Notes: generated by a model not told the origin, from the letters alone. DNA of 62,642 nucleotides from Micromonospora wenchangensis (GCF_002210435.1 NZ_MZMV01000042.1:1-62642); one strand, 5' to 3'; shown: positions 25,784 to 35,525, counted from the first letter of the stretch. Numbers and translations are program-made.

Positions 25784-26899
25784 GTGCAAATGCTCACCCC
25801 TTCCGGGCGCACCCTGGCCCTTTTCGACGGAATAGGTGGTCACCAGGGAAACCTGCTCCCCACCCTCGCGGCACTGCACGCGCAACCGGAGAACGCGCTC
25901 TTCTTCGACCGTATGTTCCGGGCCCTCGACGACCTGCGGGAGCACCTCGGCCCCGTGCCCGAACCCGCCGTCCCCGCCGGGAGCCGGCTGCGCCGGTGGT
26001 TGACCGCCCCCGCCACCGCGCCGCCCGCCGGCACTGACGACTCGGTCGTCGCCGGGATCTGCGTACACCTGATCCAGCTGTGCGACCTGCAACCCCGGCG
26101 GGCCGCCCTCGACACCGTCACCGCCGCCATCGGGCACAGCATCGGGCTCCAGGCGGCCATCGTCGCCGGCCTGCGGCCGAAGCGGCCGGACGCTTTCCTC
26201 GCCCTGGCCGAGACCTCGCTCAGGCTGGTCGCGTTGAGCCTCGCCCGGGGGCACCAGGTCAGCGCCGGCCGTCCCGTCCCCACCGAACTGACCGAGCGGT
26301 ACGCCGCCTGCGGCGACCCGCGTCAGCGACCCGGCCCGATGGCGCTGGTCGACGGCCCCTCCCGGGCGCACCTCGCCGCCCTGGTCGACCGCTACCGGCG
26401 GGAAACCCGACGGCCGGTCTCGGTCGGCCTGGTCAACACCCCCACCACCGGCGTGCTCAGCGGGCACACCGAGGACCTGCTGCACTTCCACGCCCACCAC
26501 GAGGCGATGTTCCGCGGTGGCGCGGCGACGTGGACGTTCCTCACCAACACCCTGCCGTTCCACAGCCCGCACCTGGCCGCCGCCGCCGACGAGGTACGCC
26601 GGGACCGGACCTTCGTCGGCCCCCTGCCCGTCGCCGGTGAGCTGCGGATACCGGTGTACGCGGCGGACGCCCCCCGGACCCTGCCACCCGACGCCGACCT
26701 GCTCGACGAGTTCGTCGACCAGGTGCTGGTCCGCCCGGTCGACTGGGCGGCCGCCAGCGTCCACGCCGTCACCGACGCCGGCATCACCACCGTGCTGGAC
26801 TGCGGTCCCGGCCCCGCCGCCCGCCGGTTCACCCGGGAGTGCCTCGGCGGCCGGACGCTGCGCTTCGAGTCGATCCGACGAGCCTCCCGGCGACCGTGA
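25784..26899 (+). CDS. Free-standing acyltransferase (FabD/AT-like), variant
   Basis: 371 residues from the GTG at 25784, with an AAGGAA ribosome site. It keeps the catalytic Ser motif GHSIG (Ser119) and the His motif 'LPFHSPHL', but the usual N-terminal 'PGQGSQ' is replaced by FDGIGGHQGN. A helical insertion precedes the Ser motif, as in starter-unit or hydrolase-type AT domains (fungal SAT-like). Arg in 'TSLRLVALS' sits where malonyl-type ATs keep Arg. It could load an unusual starter onto the ACP or edit misloaded chains. First gene of a run 25784-34179 in the same direction; a second AT follows 11 nt later. Confidence 0.75.
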   Translation: MQMLTPSGRTLALFDGIGGHQGNLLPTLAALHAQPENALFFDRMFRALDDLREHLGPVPEPAVPAGSRLRRWLTAPATAPPAGTDDSVVAGICVHLIQLCDLQPRRAALDTVTAAIGHSIGLQAAIVAGLRPKRPDAFLALAETSLRLVALSLARGHQVSAGRPVPTELTERYAACGDPRQRPGPMALVDGPSRAHLAALVDRYRRETRRPVSVGLVNTPTTGVLSGHTEDLLHFHAHHEAMFRGGAATWTFLTNTLPFHSPHLAAAADEVRRDRTFVGPLPVAGELRIPVYAADAPRTLPPDADLLDEFVDQVLVRPVDWAAASVHAVTDAGITTVLDCGPGPAARRFTRECLGGRTLRFESIRRASRRP

Positions 26900-26910
26900 A
26901 AGGACACCAC

Positions 26911-27753
26911 GTGCACTGTCTACTCTTCCCGGGCCAGGGGGTGCAGCGCCGCGGCATGGGCGCCGACCTGTTCGGCCTGTTCCCCGAGGCCACCGCCATG
27001 GCCGACGAGATCCTCGGCTGGTCCATCGAGGAGCTGTGCACCCGCGACCCGCACCGACGCCTGCGCGACACCCGCTACGCCCAGCCCGCGGTGTTCTTCG
27101 TCAACGCCCTGCTGGCCCAGCAGGTGATCGCCGAACGGCCCGGCCACTACCGGTACTTCGCCGGCCACAGCCTCGGCGAGTACAACGCGTTGGTCGCCGC
27201 CGGGGTGCTCGGCCTCGACGCCGCCCTGCGGCTGGTCGACCGGCGGGCCGAGCTGATGTCCCAGGTCACCGGCGGGGGCATGTCGGCGGTGCAGGGCCTG
27301 CCGGTGTCGTTCGTCAGGCGGGCGTTGACCGAGACCGGCCTGCCCCGGGTGTTCGTGGCGAACCTCAACGCCGACACCCAGAGCACGATCGCCGGGGACC
27401 GCGCCGAACTGGCCGTCGCCGCCAAGGCGATCGGCGCGCTGCCCGGGGCCCGGGTCGTCCCGCTCAACGTCAGCGGCCCCTTCCACACCCCGTTGATGGC
27501 GGCGGCGGAGCAGCGTTTCCGGGCCGTCCTGGACGGCTGCGACTTCGCCGCCGGGCACACCCCCGTGGTCTCCGGGGTCACCGGGGACGTCTTCGACACC
27601 GGCCGCGCCGCCGAGCTGCTCGCCCGGCAACTGTCCACCCCCGTGGAGTGGGTCCGGGCGGTCACCACCCTGCGCGCGGCCGGGGTCACCGGGTTCGACG
27701 AGGTCAACGGCAAGACCCTCAGCGCATTTCTCACCCGTATCGCGGAGAGGTGA
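26911..27753 (+). CDS. Free-standing malonyl-CoA:ACP acyltransferase (trans-AT)
   Basis: 280 residues from the GTG at 26911, chosen because AAAGGA lies 6 nt upstream and the next residues (HCLLFPGQGVQRRGMG) are the conserved start of FabD-like enzymes; an in-frame GTG at 26896 overlaps the previous stop. Catalytic GHSLGEYNALVAAG, Arg in 'LVDRRAELM' (carboxylate binding, as in malonyl-specific enzymes), and His in 'GPFHTPLM'. This is the usual discrete AT of trans-AT polyketide synthases, which serves modules lacking an AT, here the next gene. Stop overlaps with a GTG at 27750. Confidence 0.92.
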   Translation: MHCLLFPGQGVQRRGMGADLFGLFPEATAMADEILGWSIEELCTRDPHRRLRDTRYAQPAVFFVNALLAQQVIAERPGHYRYFAGHSLGEYNALVAAGVLGLDAALRLVDRRAELMSQVTGGGMSAVQGLPVSFVRRALTETGLPRVFVANLNADTQSTIAGDRAELAVAAKAIGALPGARVVPLNVSGPFHTPLMAAAEQRFRAVLDGCDFAAGHTPVVSGVTGDVFDTGRAAELLARQLSTPVEWVRAVTTLRAAGVTGFDEVNGKTLSAFLTRIAER

Positions 27754-27761
27754 TCAACCGC

Positions 27762-30700
27762 ATGGACACGGATATCGCGGTCGTCGGCCTGTCGGTCGAG
27801 GTGCCCGGGGCCGACGACCTCGACACCTTCTGGCAGATCATCAGTTCCGGCGCGAGCCTCACCCGACCATTTCCCACGAACCGTAGGGAAAAGCTCGCCG
27901 AATACATCAGGTATCTGCGGGCGACGAGCATCGAACCGGTGACCGACCCCGACGTCGAATACCACAACGGCTGTTTCCTCGACGAGGTCGACACCTTCGA
28001 CCACACCGTGTTCGGAATGAATCCCCGGCAGGCCACGCTGACCGATCCGCACCACCGGATGGTCATGCGCGCCATGTTCCTCGCCTTCGAGGACGCCGGT
28101 TACGGTTTCGACCGGCTCCGGGGCAGCCGGACGGGGGTGTTCGTCGGTTTCGCGGTCAACCCCGGATCGACCTATCTGGACTACATCTGCCGCGTCGACC
28201 CGAACAACGGCCAGCAGGCCATCACCGGCAACATCCCGGCGATGCTGGCGAACCGGCTGTCGCACCTGCTGGACCTGCGCGGCCCGAGCCTGGTGGTGGA
28301 CACCGCCTGCTCGGCCACCCTGGTCGCCGTGCACCAGGCCAAGAACGCGCTACTCGCCGGGGACTGCGAGATGGCGGTGGTCGGTGGTGCCCGGATCGTC
28401 TTCTCCCCCGTCAAGCACCCGCACTCCAACATCGGCATCGAGTCCTCCGACGGGGTCACCCGCACCTTCGACGAGGCCGCCGACGGCACCGGCTTCGGCG
28501 AGGGGTCGGGTGCGGTCGTCCTCAAGCGGATGTCGCAGGCGGTCGCGGACGGCGACCGGATCTACGCCGTGATCAAGGGCAGCGCGGTCAACCACGACGG
28601 CAACACCGAGGGCATCACCAACCCCGACTCCGACTCGCAGGCCGACCTGCTGGACGCCGCCTGGCGCAACGCGGGCGTGCACCCCCGGACCCTCGGCTAC
28701 CTGGAGGCCCACGGCACCGCCACCCGCGTCGGTGACCCGATCGAGCACGAGGGGATGAAACGCGCCTTCGCCCGGTACACCACCGACCGGGGGTTCTGCG
28801 CGGTCGGCACCGTCAAGGCGAACGTGGGGCACCTGTTCGAGGGCTCCGGCGTCATCGGCCTGATCAAGGCCATCGCGGTGCTGCGCAACCGGATGATCCC
28901 GCCGCAGGCCAACTTCAAGAACCCCAACCCGAAGCTCGACTTCGCCGCCGGGCCGCTGTACGTCTCGACCGGCCTGCGACCGTGGGAGTCCCCCGACGGC
29001 CCACGGCGCTGCGGGGTCAGCGCCTTCGGACTCGGCGGCACCAACGCCCACGTGGTGCTGGAGGAGTACGTCGCGCAGGCACCGGCGACCCCCGCCGGCC
29101 CGGGACCGTTCCTGTTCACCCTCAGCGCGGCCACCCTGAAGTCCCTGGTCCGCCTCGGTGAGCGGTACGTGCGGTTCATCGACGCCGCCGGCCTCGACGG
29201 GGTCGACATCGCCGACGTCTGCCACACCAGCCAGGTCTCCCGCAGCGGGCACCGGCACCGGGCGGCGTTCGTCGTCCACGACGTCGCCGACCTGCGCCGG
29301 CAACTGGTCGCCTCGCTGGCCGACGGGGCGTCGCCGCCGCCGGACGGCCCGCTGGGCGACGAGGCCCGCCGCTACCTGGCCGGCGAACCGGTGGACTGGC
29401 GGCGGCTCTCCGACGGCCGCCGCCGGATCGTCCGCCTTCCCGGGTACGCCTTCGACACCACCCCCGCGTGGGTGCAGTTCCCCGACACCTGGCGGGCGCA
29501 ACTGTCCCTGGGCACCGTCGACGAGGAGCACCCGGTCACCCACGACGTGGTGTTCGCCCCCGCCGCCGACCCGACGCCGGCGACGCCCGGGGCCCGGGTG
29601 CTGGCCCTGGTCGACCCGGACACCGACGCCGGGCGACTGCTCGCCGCGACCGGACTGGACGACCTGCGGGTGCTGCGGCTCGGCGAGCCGGTACGCCCCG
29701 GCGGCGCGCCCTTCGACGCCCGCTCGGCGGACTCCTTCGCCGAGATCGCCCGACTGGTCGAGGACGACGGCGTCACCCACCTGGTGCACGCGCTCGGCTT
29801 CGACGCCACCCCCGCCGCCGACCTCGCCGGGCTGGACCTGCGGACCGGCAAGAACCTGCACAGCCTGTTCCAGCTGACCAAGGCGTTGATGGCGGCCGGC
29901 GTCAAGCTGGAACTGACGGTGCTCACCCGACGCGCGGTCTGCGCCCGCGACGCGGAACCCGACGTGGTGGTCGAGAACGGCGCGTTGGTCGGCTTCGGCA
30001 AGGTCATCGGCCGGGAGTACCCGTACCTCGGGGTCACCCACCTCGACGTCGACCCTGACGTGTCGCCCGACGCGGTGCGGGCGGAGATCCTCTCCCCCGA
30101 GCGCGGGGTGTTCCTGTGGCGCGACGGCCGACGCCTGCACGAGGTCTTCGTCGAGGTGCCGCAGGTCGACACCGACGGCCCGCAGAGCTACCTGCGGCCG
30201 GGCGGCACCTATCTGATCACGGGCGGCACCGGGGCGCTCGGTCTCGCCGTCGCCCACGCGTTCGCCACCCGGCAGCCCGACGTGACCCTGGTGCTGCTCA
30301 GCCGGTCCGGCCTGCCGCCGCGCGCGCAGTGGCCGGACCTGCTGGCCGCGCCGGCCGGTGACGCCCGCGCCGGGCGGGTCCGCGCGGTGCGGGAACTGGA
30401 GGAACTCGGCGCGCGGGTGCGGGTGGTGGCCGCCGACGCCGGTGACCCGGACGCGCTGGCCGCCGCGGTGGCCGACGTCCGGGGCGAGTACGGCCGCGTC
30501 GACGGCATCGTGCACGCCGCCGGCCTGCCCGGAGGCAGCACCGTGATGTTCCGGGAGCTGGCCGACTTCGACGCGGTGGTCCGGGCGAAGCTGCACGCCG
30601 CGTTCCTGCTCGACCAGCTCACCCGGGACGACCGGCCGGACTTCGTCGTGCACTTCTCGTCGGTGGCGTCGGTGTTCCCCGCCCCCGGCCAGGCCGACTA

Positions 30701-31352
30701 CGCGGCGGCCAACTACTACCTGGACAACGTGGCCCGCAGCCGGGCCGGCGGGCCGACCCACGTGATCGCGCTGGACTGGGTCGCGTGGAAGGAGATCGGC
30801 ATGGCAGTCGACCACGGCACCAGCGGCGACACCATGTTCCGGGCCCTGCCCACCCGGGTCGCGTTGGACGTCCTCGACGCGGGCCTGCGCTCCGGCCGGT
30901 CCCGGCTGTTCGCCGGGGAGCTGCACTACCGGGGGGAGCTGATCCACCTGCTGCGCTCCTACGACGTGCGGCTCTCCGCCGAGATCGACGCGAAGGTCGA
31001 CCAGGAGATGCAGGCGTTGGAGCAGCGGCTGCGGCAGGCCGCCGACAAGATCAGGGCCACCGTGGACGCGGTCGACGTCGAGCTGGAGGGCCGGCCGGAC
31101 GGCGGGTACACCGACGTCGAGCGGTCCGTGGCGCAGTGCCTCGCTCTCGCCTTCGGTTATCCGACGCTCGACGTGGAGGCGGACTTCTTCGACCTGGGCG
31201 GCGACTCCATCATGGCCGCCTCGGTGGCCAACACCATCGCCGTGCGGCACGACGTGCAGTACGACGTCGCGGACCTGCTCGCCGACCGGACCGTCGCCGA
31301 GATCGCCTACCACGTCGAGGACCTGGTCGCGTTCGCCGACGCCGCCGCCTGA
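27762..31352 (+). CDS. Single-module trans-AT polyketide synthase KS-KR-ACP
   Basis: 1196 residues from the ATG at 27762 (GGAGAGG upstream). Ketosynthase ~5-430 with DTACSA (Cys183), EAHGTATRVGD and 'NVGHLFEGSG'. No AT domain; after a linker (~430-560) comes a ketoreductase with its structural half (~560-810), the NADPH motif TGGTGALG (~820-827) and the 'HFSSVAS ... ADYAAANYY' active site. The region that normally reads LDD is HAAGLPGGST, pointing to an A-type reductase. A charged helical linker (~1040-1075) leads to the carrier domain with LGGDSIMA (phosphopantetheine Ser1149). There is no thioesterase or docking partner. Extends a chain once, makes a beta-hydroxy unit; release must come from another protein. 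Confidence 0.93.
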   Translation: MDTDIAVVGLSVEVPGADDLDTFWQIISSGASLTRPFPTNRREKLAEYIRYLRATSIEPVTDPDVEYHNGCFLDEVDTFDHTVFGMNPRQATLTDPHHRMVMRAMFLAFEDAGYGFDRLRGSRTGVFVGFAVNPGSTYLDYICRVDPNNGQQAITGNIPAMLANRLSHLLDLRGPSLVVDTACSATLVAVHQAKNALLAGDCEMAVVGGARIVFSPVKHPHSNIGIESSDGVTRTFDEAADGTGFGEGSGAVVLKRMSQAVADGDRIYAVIKGSAVNHDGNTEGITNPDSDSQADLLDAAWRNAGVHPRTLGYLEAHGTATRVGDPIEHEGMKRAFARYTTDRGFCAVGTVKANVGHLFEGSGVIGLIKAIAVLRNRMIPPQANFKNPNPKLDFAAGPLYVSTGLRPWESPDGPRRCGVSAFGLGGTNAHVVLEEYVAQAPATPAGPGPFLFTLSAATLKSLVRLGERYVRFIDAAGLDGVDIADVCHTSQVSRSGHRHRAAFVVHDVADLRRQLVASLADGASPPPDGPLGDEARRYLAGEPVDWRRLSDGRRRIVRLPGYAFDTTPAWVQFPDTWRAQLSLGTVDEEHPVTHDVVFAPAADPTPATPGARVLALVDPDTDAGRLLAATGLDDLRVLRLGEPVRPGGAPFDARSADSFAEIARLVEDDGVTHLVHALGFDATPAADLAGLDLRTGKNLHSLFQLTKALMAAGVKLELTVLTRRAVCARDAEPDVVVENGALVGFGKVIGREYPYLGVTHLDVDPDVSPDAVRAEILSPERGVFLWRDGRRLHEVFVEVPQVDTDGPQSYLRPGGTYLITGGTGALGLAVAHAFATRQPDVTLVLLSRSGLPPRAQWPDLLAAPAGDARAGRVRAVRELEELGARVRVVAADAGDPDALAAAVADVRGEYGRVDGIVHAAGLPGGSTVMFRELADFDAVVRAKLHAAFLLDQLTRDDRPDFVVHFSSVASVFPAPGQADYAAANYYLDNVARSRAGGPTHVIALDWVAWKEIGMAVDHGTSGDTMFRALPTRVALDVLDAGLRSGRSRLFAGELHYRGELIHLLRSYDVRLSAEIDAKVDQEMQALEQRLRQAADKIRATVDAVDVELEGRPDGGYTDVERSVAQCLALAFGYPTLDVEADFFDLGGDSIMAASVANTIAVRHDVQYDVADLLADRTVAEIAYHVEDLVAFADAAA

Positions 31353-31373
31353 CGACACCGATCGGAGGGTGGC

Positions 31374-32714
31374 ATGTCGGACATGACTACCGGGCCGGCG
31401 CTGCGGCGCATCGTCGGCTTCGCCCTGCCGCTGACCGCGGCGAACCTGCTGCAACAGGGCTACCTGCTGGTCGACAGCGTCGTCGTCGGCCGTTACGTCG
31501 GGGTCGAGGGGCTGGCCGTGGTGGGTGCCTGCGGGCCCCTGTTCTATCTGCTCAACGCCATGTTCATCGGGCTGGGCACGGCGTTCACCATCCGGTTGGC
31601 CCACCTGACCGGCGGCCAGCAGGTCGACCGTCGCCGCGACGTGGTCGCCGCCCTCGCCGTCCTCACGGTCGTCTGGGCCGCCGGCTGTGTCGTCCTGGCG
31701 ACGCTGCTGGTCGATCCGGCGCTGGCGGCGATGGGCATCGACGGGCGGCTCGCCGCCGACTCGGCCCGGTTCTTCGGCACCCTGGCGCTCGGCTTCCCCG
31801 GGATCTTCGGCAGCGCCGCGGTCAGCGCCTACTTCCGCGGGCTGGGTGACTCCCGCTCGGCGATGTGGGTGCAGGGCGTCGGCAGCATCGCCAACGTCGT
31901 CCTGGTGCTGGTCTTCGTCGCCGTCCTCGGCGGGGGTGTGGTCGGCGCGGCCCTGGCCACCGCCGTGGCCAGCACGGTCGCCCTGGTGGTCGGGCTGGTC
32001 TGGGCGGCGCGCGCCCACCCGGTGCGGCGCCGCGGGCCACGGCCCGCCCCGCGCCGGGAACTCGTCGACGCCGCCCGGCTGGGCCTGCCCCTGGCCAGCC
32101 AGCACATCGTGCTCGCCCTCGGGATCATGGTGCTGGTCGGGATCATCCAGTCCTACGGGGAGGTGGTCCTCGCCGCGTTCACGATCGTCTCCCGGATCGA
32201 GTTGTTCACCGGCATCCTGTTCCTCGACTTCTCCGGTGCGGTGACCGCCTTCGCCGCGCAGAACCTCGGCGCGGGCGACCTCGCCCGGGCCCGCGACGGG
32301 CTGCTGCGCACGCTGCGGTTGACGGCCGTGCTGTCGGTGCTGGTCGCCGGGGTGGTGCTGGTCGCCCGCGCCCCGCTGGCCGCGCTGTTCACCGACGATC
32401 CGGCCACCCGGGAGCTGACCGGACGCTACCTGACGATCATCTATCCGTTCCTGCTTCTCTACACCGCCATGGTGGTCATCCACGGTTACCTCAACGGTGC
32501 CGGTCGGACGACCGCGCCGCTGATCTGCACGCTGATCGCCTTCGTCGCCGTGCAGATCCCCTTCGCCTGGCTGCTCAACGGGCCGTTCGGCATCGACGCC
32601 GTGATGTGGGCGGTGGTGGCCAGTTGGACCGCCGGGCTGACCTACAGCGTGTTCTGCCTGCGGCGGGTGCTGTTCGTCCGGCCCGCGCCGGCGGCGGTGC
32701 CCGCCACGACCTGA
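31374..32714 (+). CDS. MATE family efflux transporter
   Basis: 446 residues, ATG at 31374 with GGAGG 8 nt upstream. About 12 hydrophobic segments in two halves; opening 'IVGFALPLTAANLLQQGYLLVDSVVVGRYVG' and the repeat 'GLPLASQHIVLALG' in half two are typical MatE sequences. MATE pumps export drugs and natural products using Na+ or H+. Within the biosynthetic cassette it is likely the exporter or self-resistance pump for the product. It follows the synthase by 21 nt. Confidence 0.92.
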   Translation: MSDMTTGPALRRIVGFALPLTAANLLQQGYLLVDSVVVGRYVGVEGLAVVGACGPLFYLLNAMFIGLGTAFTIRLAHLTGGQQVDRRRDVVAALAVLTVVWAAGCVVLATLLVDPALAAMGIDGRLAADSARFFGTLALGFPGIFGSAAVSAYFRGLGDSRSAMWVQGVGSIANVVLVLVFVAVLGGGVVGAALATAVASTVALVVGLVWAARAHPVRRRGPRPAPRRELVDAARLGLPLASQHIVLALGIMVLVGIIQSYGEVVLAAFTIVSRIELFTGILFLDFSGAVTAFAAQNLGAGDLARARDGLLRTLRLTAVLSVLVAGVVLVARAPLAALFTDDPATRELTGRYLTIIYPFLLLYTAMVVIHGYLNGAGRTTAPLICTLIAFVAVQIPFAWLLNGPFGIDAVMWAVVASWTAGLTYSVFCLRRVLFVRPAPAAVPATT

Positions 32715-32748
32715 CGTCCCGTCCACCCCCGCCCCGTGAGGACCACCA

Positions 32749-34179
32749 GTGATCAAGCACCGCACCGCCGAGGTGACGTTCCACGCGGGCCGCAGCCGGA
32801 CCGCCCACCTGACCTGGGGCCAGCAGGGCACCTGGGACGTCCTGCGCCGGTGGCTGCCGGAGATGAAGCCGTTCTTCGTGCTGACCCGGTGGCTGCCCGT
32901 ACCCCTGCTGCTCGAGGTCGACGACGTGCTGGCGCAGCTCTCCCACCTGCTCCAGCGGCACGAGTCGCTGCGGACGCTCTTCCCGGCGGGGGTCGACGGC
33001 CAGGGCAGCCAGCACGTCCTCGGCGAGGGCGTCGTCACCGTCGAGGTCGTCGACCGGCCCGACGGTGACCCGGTCAGCTTCGCCGACATCGTCGCCGACT
33101 GTCTGCGGCGGGCCGGTGGCCGTCCGTTCGCCCACGACACCGAGCTGCCGATCCGGTTCGCGGTCGCCACCCACGAGGGCATCCCCGTGCTGTTGATGTT
33201 CGCCGTGTCCCACCTGGCGGCGGACCACCTCGGCGCGGACCTCCTGGCCGCCGAGCTGGCCGCGCTGCTGCGCGCCAGGACCGACGGCGACGCCCCACCG
33301 CCGGCCCGACCGGCGACGCAGCCGGTCGACCTGGCCGTCTTCGAACGCTCCCCGGACGGGCAACGCCGCAACGTCGACGCGCTGGCGTACCTGCGTCAGC
33401 AGCTCCGCCGGCTACCGGTCGCGCCCCTGCCCGAGCGGGTCACCCCGGTCGAACCCCGGTACTGGCGCGGTGAACTCGCCTCCGACGCCGCCGCCGTGGC
33501 CCTGCGGCTGGCCGCCCGACGGCTGCGCACCACCACGTCGGTCACCCTGCTGGCCGTCGTCAACGCGCTGGTGCGCACGTTCTGCGCCACGCCGGTCTAC
33601 CCGCTGGACATCATGCAGAGCAACCGGGTGGAACCGGAGCTGCGGTACACCGTGACCAGCCTCAACCAGGCCGTCCGTACGGCCATGGAGGTGTCCGGCG
33701 ACACCGTCGGCGACCTGGTCGGGCACGCCCGCGCCGCGATGGCGGCGGCGATGCGGCACGCCCGCCACGACGGCCGCGCCGCCGCTCAGGTGGCCCGCGC
33801 CGCCGCCGACGCCGCCGGGCGTCCCCTGCCGGTCGGCGGCCAGTTCAACGACCGGTGGTCGCTGCAACCGCGACCCGCCGGCCCGGCGCCGGGCCCGCAG
33901 GCGTTGGCCGGGCTGGCCGCGACGACCACCTTCGAGTGGCCGCAGCGGGCCGCCGCCGAGGCGATGCCGTTGTACGTCGACGCGAGCGGCACCGCCGAGC
34001 GGATCCACCTGTCGCTGATGGCCGACACCGCCCTGCTCGCCCCCGCCGACATCCGGGGTTTCCTGTACGCCGTGGAGCAGGTCGCCATGGAGCTGGCCCG
34101 GGACGACGTCAGCCTGCGCCGGGTGACGGAGATCTTCGACAGTCACCGGCTCTGTGAGGTCCACCCGGACACCCCGTGA
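32749..34179 (+). CDS. Free-standing condensation-domain protein
   Basis: 476 residues from the GTG at 32749 (GTGAGGA upstream). The fold signature of NRPS condensation domains is visible: 'HLTWGQQGTWDVLR' at the start, the acyl site in degenerate form SHLAADHLG (normal HHxxxDG; the second, catalytic His is kept, the first is Ser), 'TSVTLLAVVNALVRTF' and 'NRVEPELRYTVTSLNQ'. No adenylation or carrier domain is attached. It might join the ACP-bound polyketide to an amine or alcohol and so release the product, or only prime it. Last gene of the plus-strand cassette. Confidence 0.82.
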   Translation: MIKHRTAEVTFHAGRSRTAHLTWGQQGTWDVLRRWLPEMKPFFVLTRWLPVPLLLEVDDVLAQLSHLLQRHESLRTLFPAGVDGQGSQHVLGEGVVTVEVVDRPDGDPVSFADIVADCLRRAGGRPFAHDTELPIRFAVATHEGIPVLLMFAVSHLAADHLGADLLAAELAALLRARTDGDAPPPARPATQPVDLAVFERSPDGQRRNVDALAYLRQQLRRLPVAPLPERVTPVEPRYWRGELASDAAAVALRLAARRLRTTTSVTLLAVVNALVRTFCATPVYPLDIMQSNRVEPELRYTVTSLNQAVRTAMEVSGDTVGDLVGHARAAMAAAMRHARHDGRAAAQVARAAADAAGRPLPVGGQFNDRWSLQPRPAGPAPGPQALAGLAATTTFEWPQRAAAEAMPLYVDASGTAERIHLSLMADTALLAPADIRGFLYAVEQVAMELARDDVSLRRVTEIFDSHRLCEVHPDTP

Positions 34180-34196
34180 CCGGCCTCGCCCCGACC

Positions 34197-34223
34197 GCCC
34201 CGTTCGCGACCGGGCAACGGGGC
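34197..34223. terminator. Hairpin between convergent genes
   Basis: Arms GCCCCGTT (34197-34204) and AACGGGGC (34216-34223) with an 11-nt loop, between the condensation-protein stop (34179) and the minus-strand MFS stop (34245). Serves either direction; no T tract. Confidence 0.5.
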
Positions 34224-34244
34224 GACCGGTCCGGCCGGTCCTCG

Positions 34245-35525
34245 TCAGTGCACGACGACGACCGCCGAGGCGGGGTCCAGGTCGGCGAGCCGGGACGGGC
34301 GGACCACGAGGAACAGCACGGCCAGCGCGGCCAGCATGCCCCCGGCCACGACCAGCGCCATCGCCACCGCGCCGTTGCCCAGCACCCCCACCATCGGCGC
34401 GGCCACCGCGCCGACGCCGAACTGCACCGCGCCGAGCAGGGCCGAGGCGGTGCCGGCGGCCTCACCGTGGCGGGACAGCGCCAGCGCCGGGGCGTTCGGC
34501 ATCGCCAGGCCGGCCGCCGCCAGCACCACCCACAGCGCCACCAGCAGTGCGGGCAGCCCACCGAACCCGGTGACGGCGAAGGCCAGCAGGGCCAGCCCGG
34601 CCAGCGTTCCGATGCTCAAGGAGGTGACCAGGATGCGCTGCGGCGAGTGGCGGCGCAGCAGCCGCACGTTGTACTGGGCCGCCCCGATCAGGCCCACCGC
34701 GCCCGCCCCGAACGCCAGCCCGAACTGCTGCTCGTCGAGCCCGTACCCCTCCTGGAGGACGAACGACGAGCCGGCCACGTACGCGAACAGCGCCGCCATG
34801 GCCAGCCCGGCGACCACGACGAGCCCCACGAAGGTCCGGTCGCGCAGCAGCGAGCCGTACAGGCTCACGGTCGACCACGCGCCGCCGCGTTGACGACGCT
34901 CGGCGGGGAGGGTCTCGGGCAGGCCGATCACGGCGACCACGACGAGCAGCACCCCGAAGACGGCCAGGGTCACGAAGACACCCCGCCAGTCCGTCCAGCG
35001 CAGCACCCCGCCCCCGAGGGTCGGGGCGAGGACGGGGGCGGCACCCATCACCAGCAGCAGCCGGGACAGCAGGGTGGCGAAGGCGGTGCCGCTGAACAGG
35101 TCCCGCAGCACCGCCATCGCGACCACCGTGGCGGCGGCGACGCCGAGGCCCTGCACCACCCGCAGCGCGCCGAGGACGGCGATGTGCTGGGCGACGACGC
35201 AGAGCGCCGACGCCACGATGTGCAGGGCGAGGCCGGCGATGAGCGGGCCACGGCGGCCGACGGCGTCGGAGAGCGGCCCGATCAGCAGTTGGCCGAGGGC
35301 CAGCCCGGCGAGCGTGCCGGTGAGGGTCAACTGGACCGCCGCCGAGGTGGTCATCAGGTCGGCGGCGATGGCGGGCAGCGCCGGCAGGTACATGTCGATG
35401 GTCAGCGGGCCGACGGCGATCAGCGAGCCGAGGACGAGGACGAGGCGGACCCGCTGGCGGCGGGTCATCAGGTCTCCGGGCGTCGGCGCGACCTTCGTCG
35501 GCCGGTCGTGGGCGAGATCGGTCAT
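34245..35525 (-). CDS. Bcr/CflA-type MFS drug-resistance transporter
   Basis: 426 residues from the ATG at 35525 (MTDLAHDRP, with GGAG ~8 nt upstream); a longer frame reaching 35645 has no ribosome site. Twelve membrane segments; 'GPLTIDMYLPALPAIAADL', 'GQLLIGPLSDAVGRRGPL' and 'RVVQGLGVAAATVVAMAVLRDL' are the Bcr/CflA subfamily marks. Proton-driven exporter, possibly of the local product or a chelator. 136 nt downstream of the flavin reductase, so it may be co-transcribed and iron-controlled. Confidence 0.92.
   Translation of the reverse strand: MTDLAHDRPTKVAPTPGDLMTRRQRVRLVLVLGSLIAVGPLTIDMYLPALPAIAADLMTTSAAVQLTLTGTLAGLALGQLLIGPLSDAVGRRGPLIAGLALHIVASALCVVAQHIAVLGALRVVQGLGVAAATVVAMAVLRDLFSGTAFATLLSRLLLVMGAAPVLAPTLGGGVLRWTDWRGVFVTLAVFGVLLVVVAVIGLPETLPAERRQRGGAWSTVSLYGSLLRDRTFVGLVVVAGLAMAALFAYVAGSSFVLQEGYGLDEQQFGLAFGAGAVGLIGAAQYNVRLLRRHSPQRILVTSLSIGTLAGLALLAFAVTGFGGLPALLVALWVVLAAAGLAMPNAPALALSRHGEAAGTASALLGAVQFGVGAVAAPMVGVLGNGAVAMALVVAGGMLAALAVLFLVVRPSRLADLDPASAVVVVH

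Noticed and set aside
28350..33371. Very long minus-strand open frame antisense to the polyketide synthase
   Set aside because: It is a shadow frame from high GC: Arg/Gly/His/Pro-rich product without any domain, while the plus strand has clear KS, KR, ACP, MATE and C-domain motifs.
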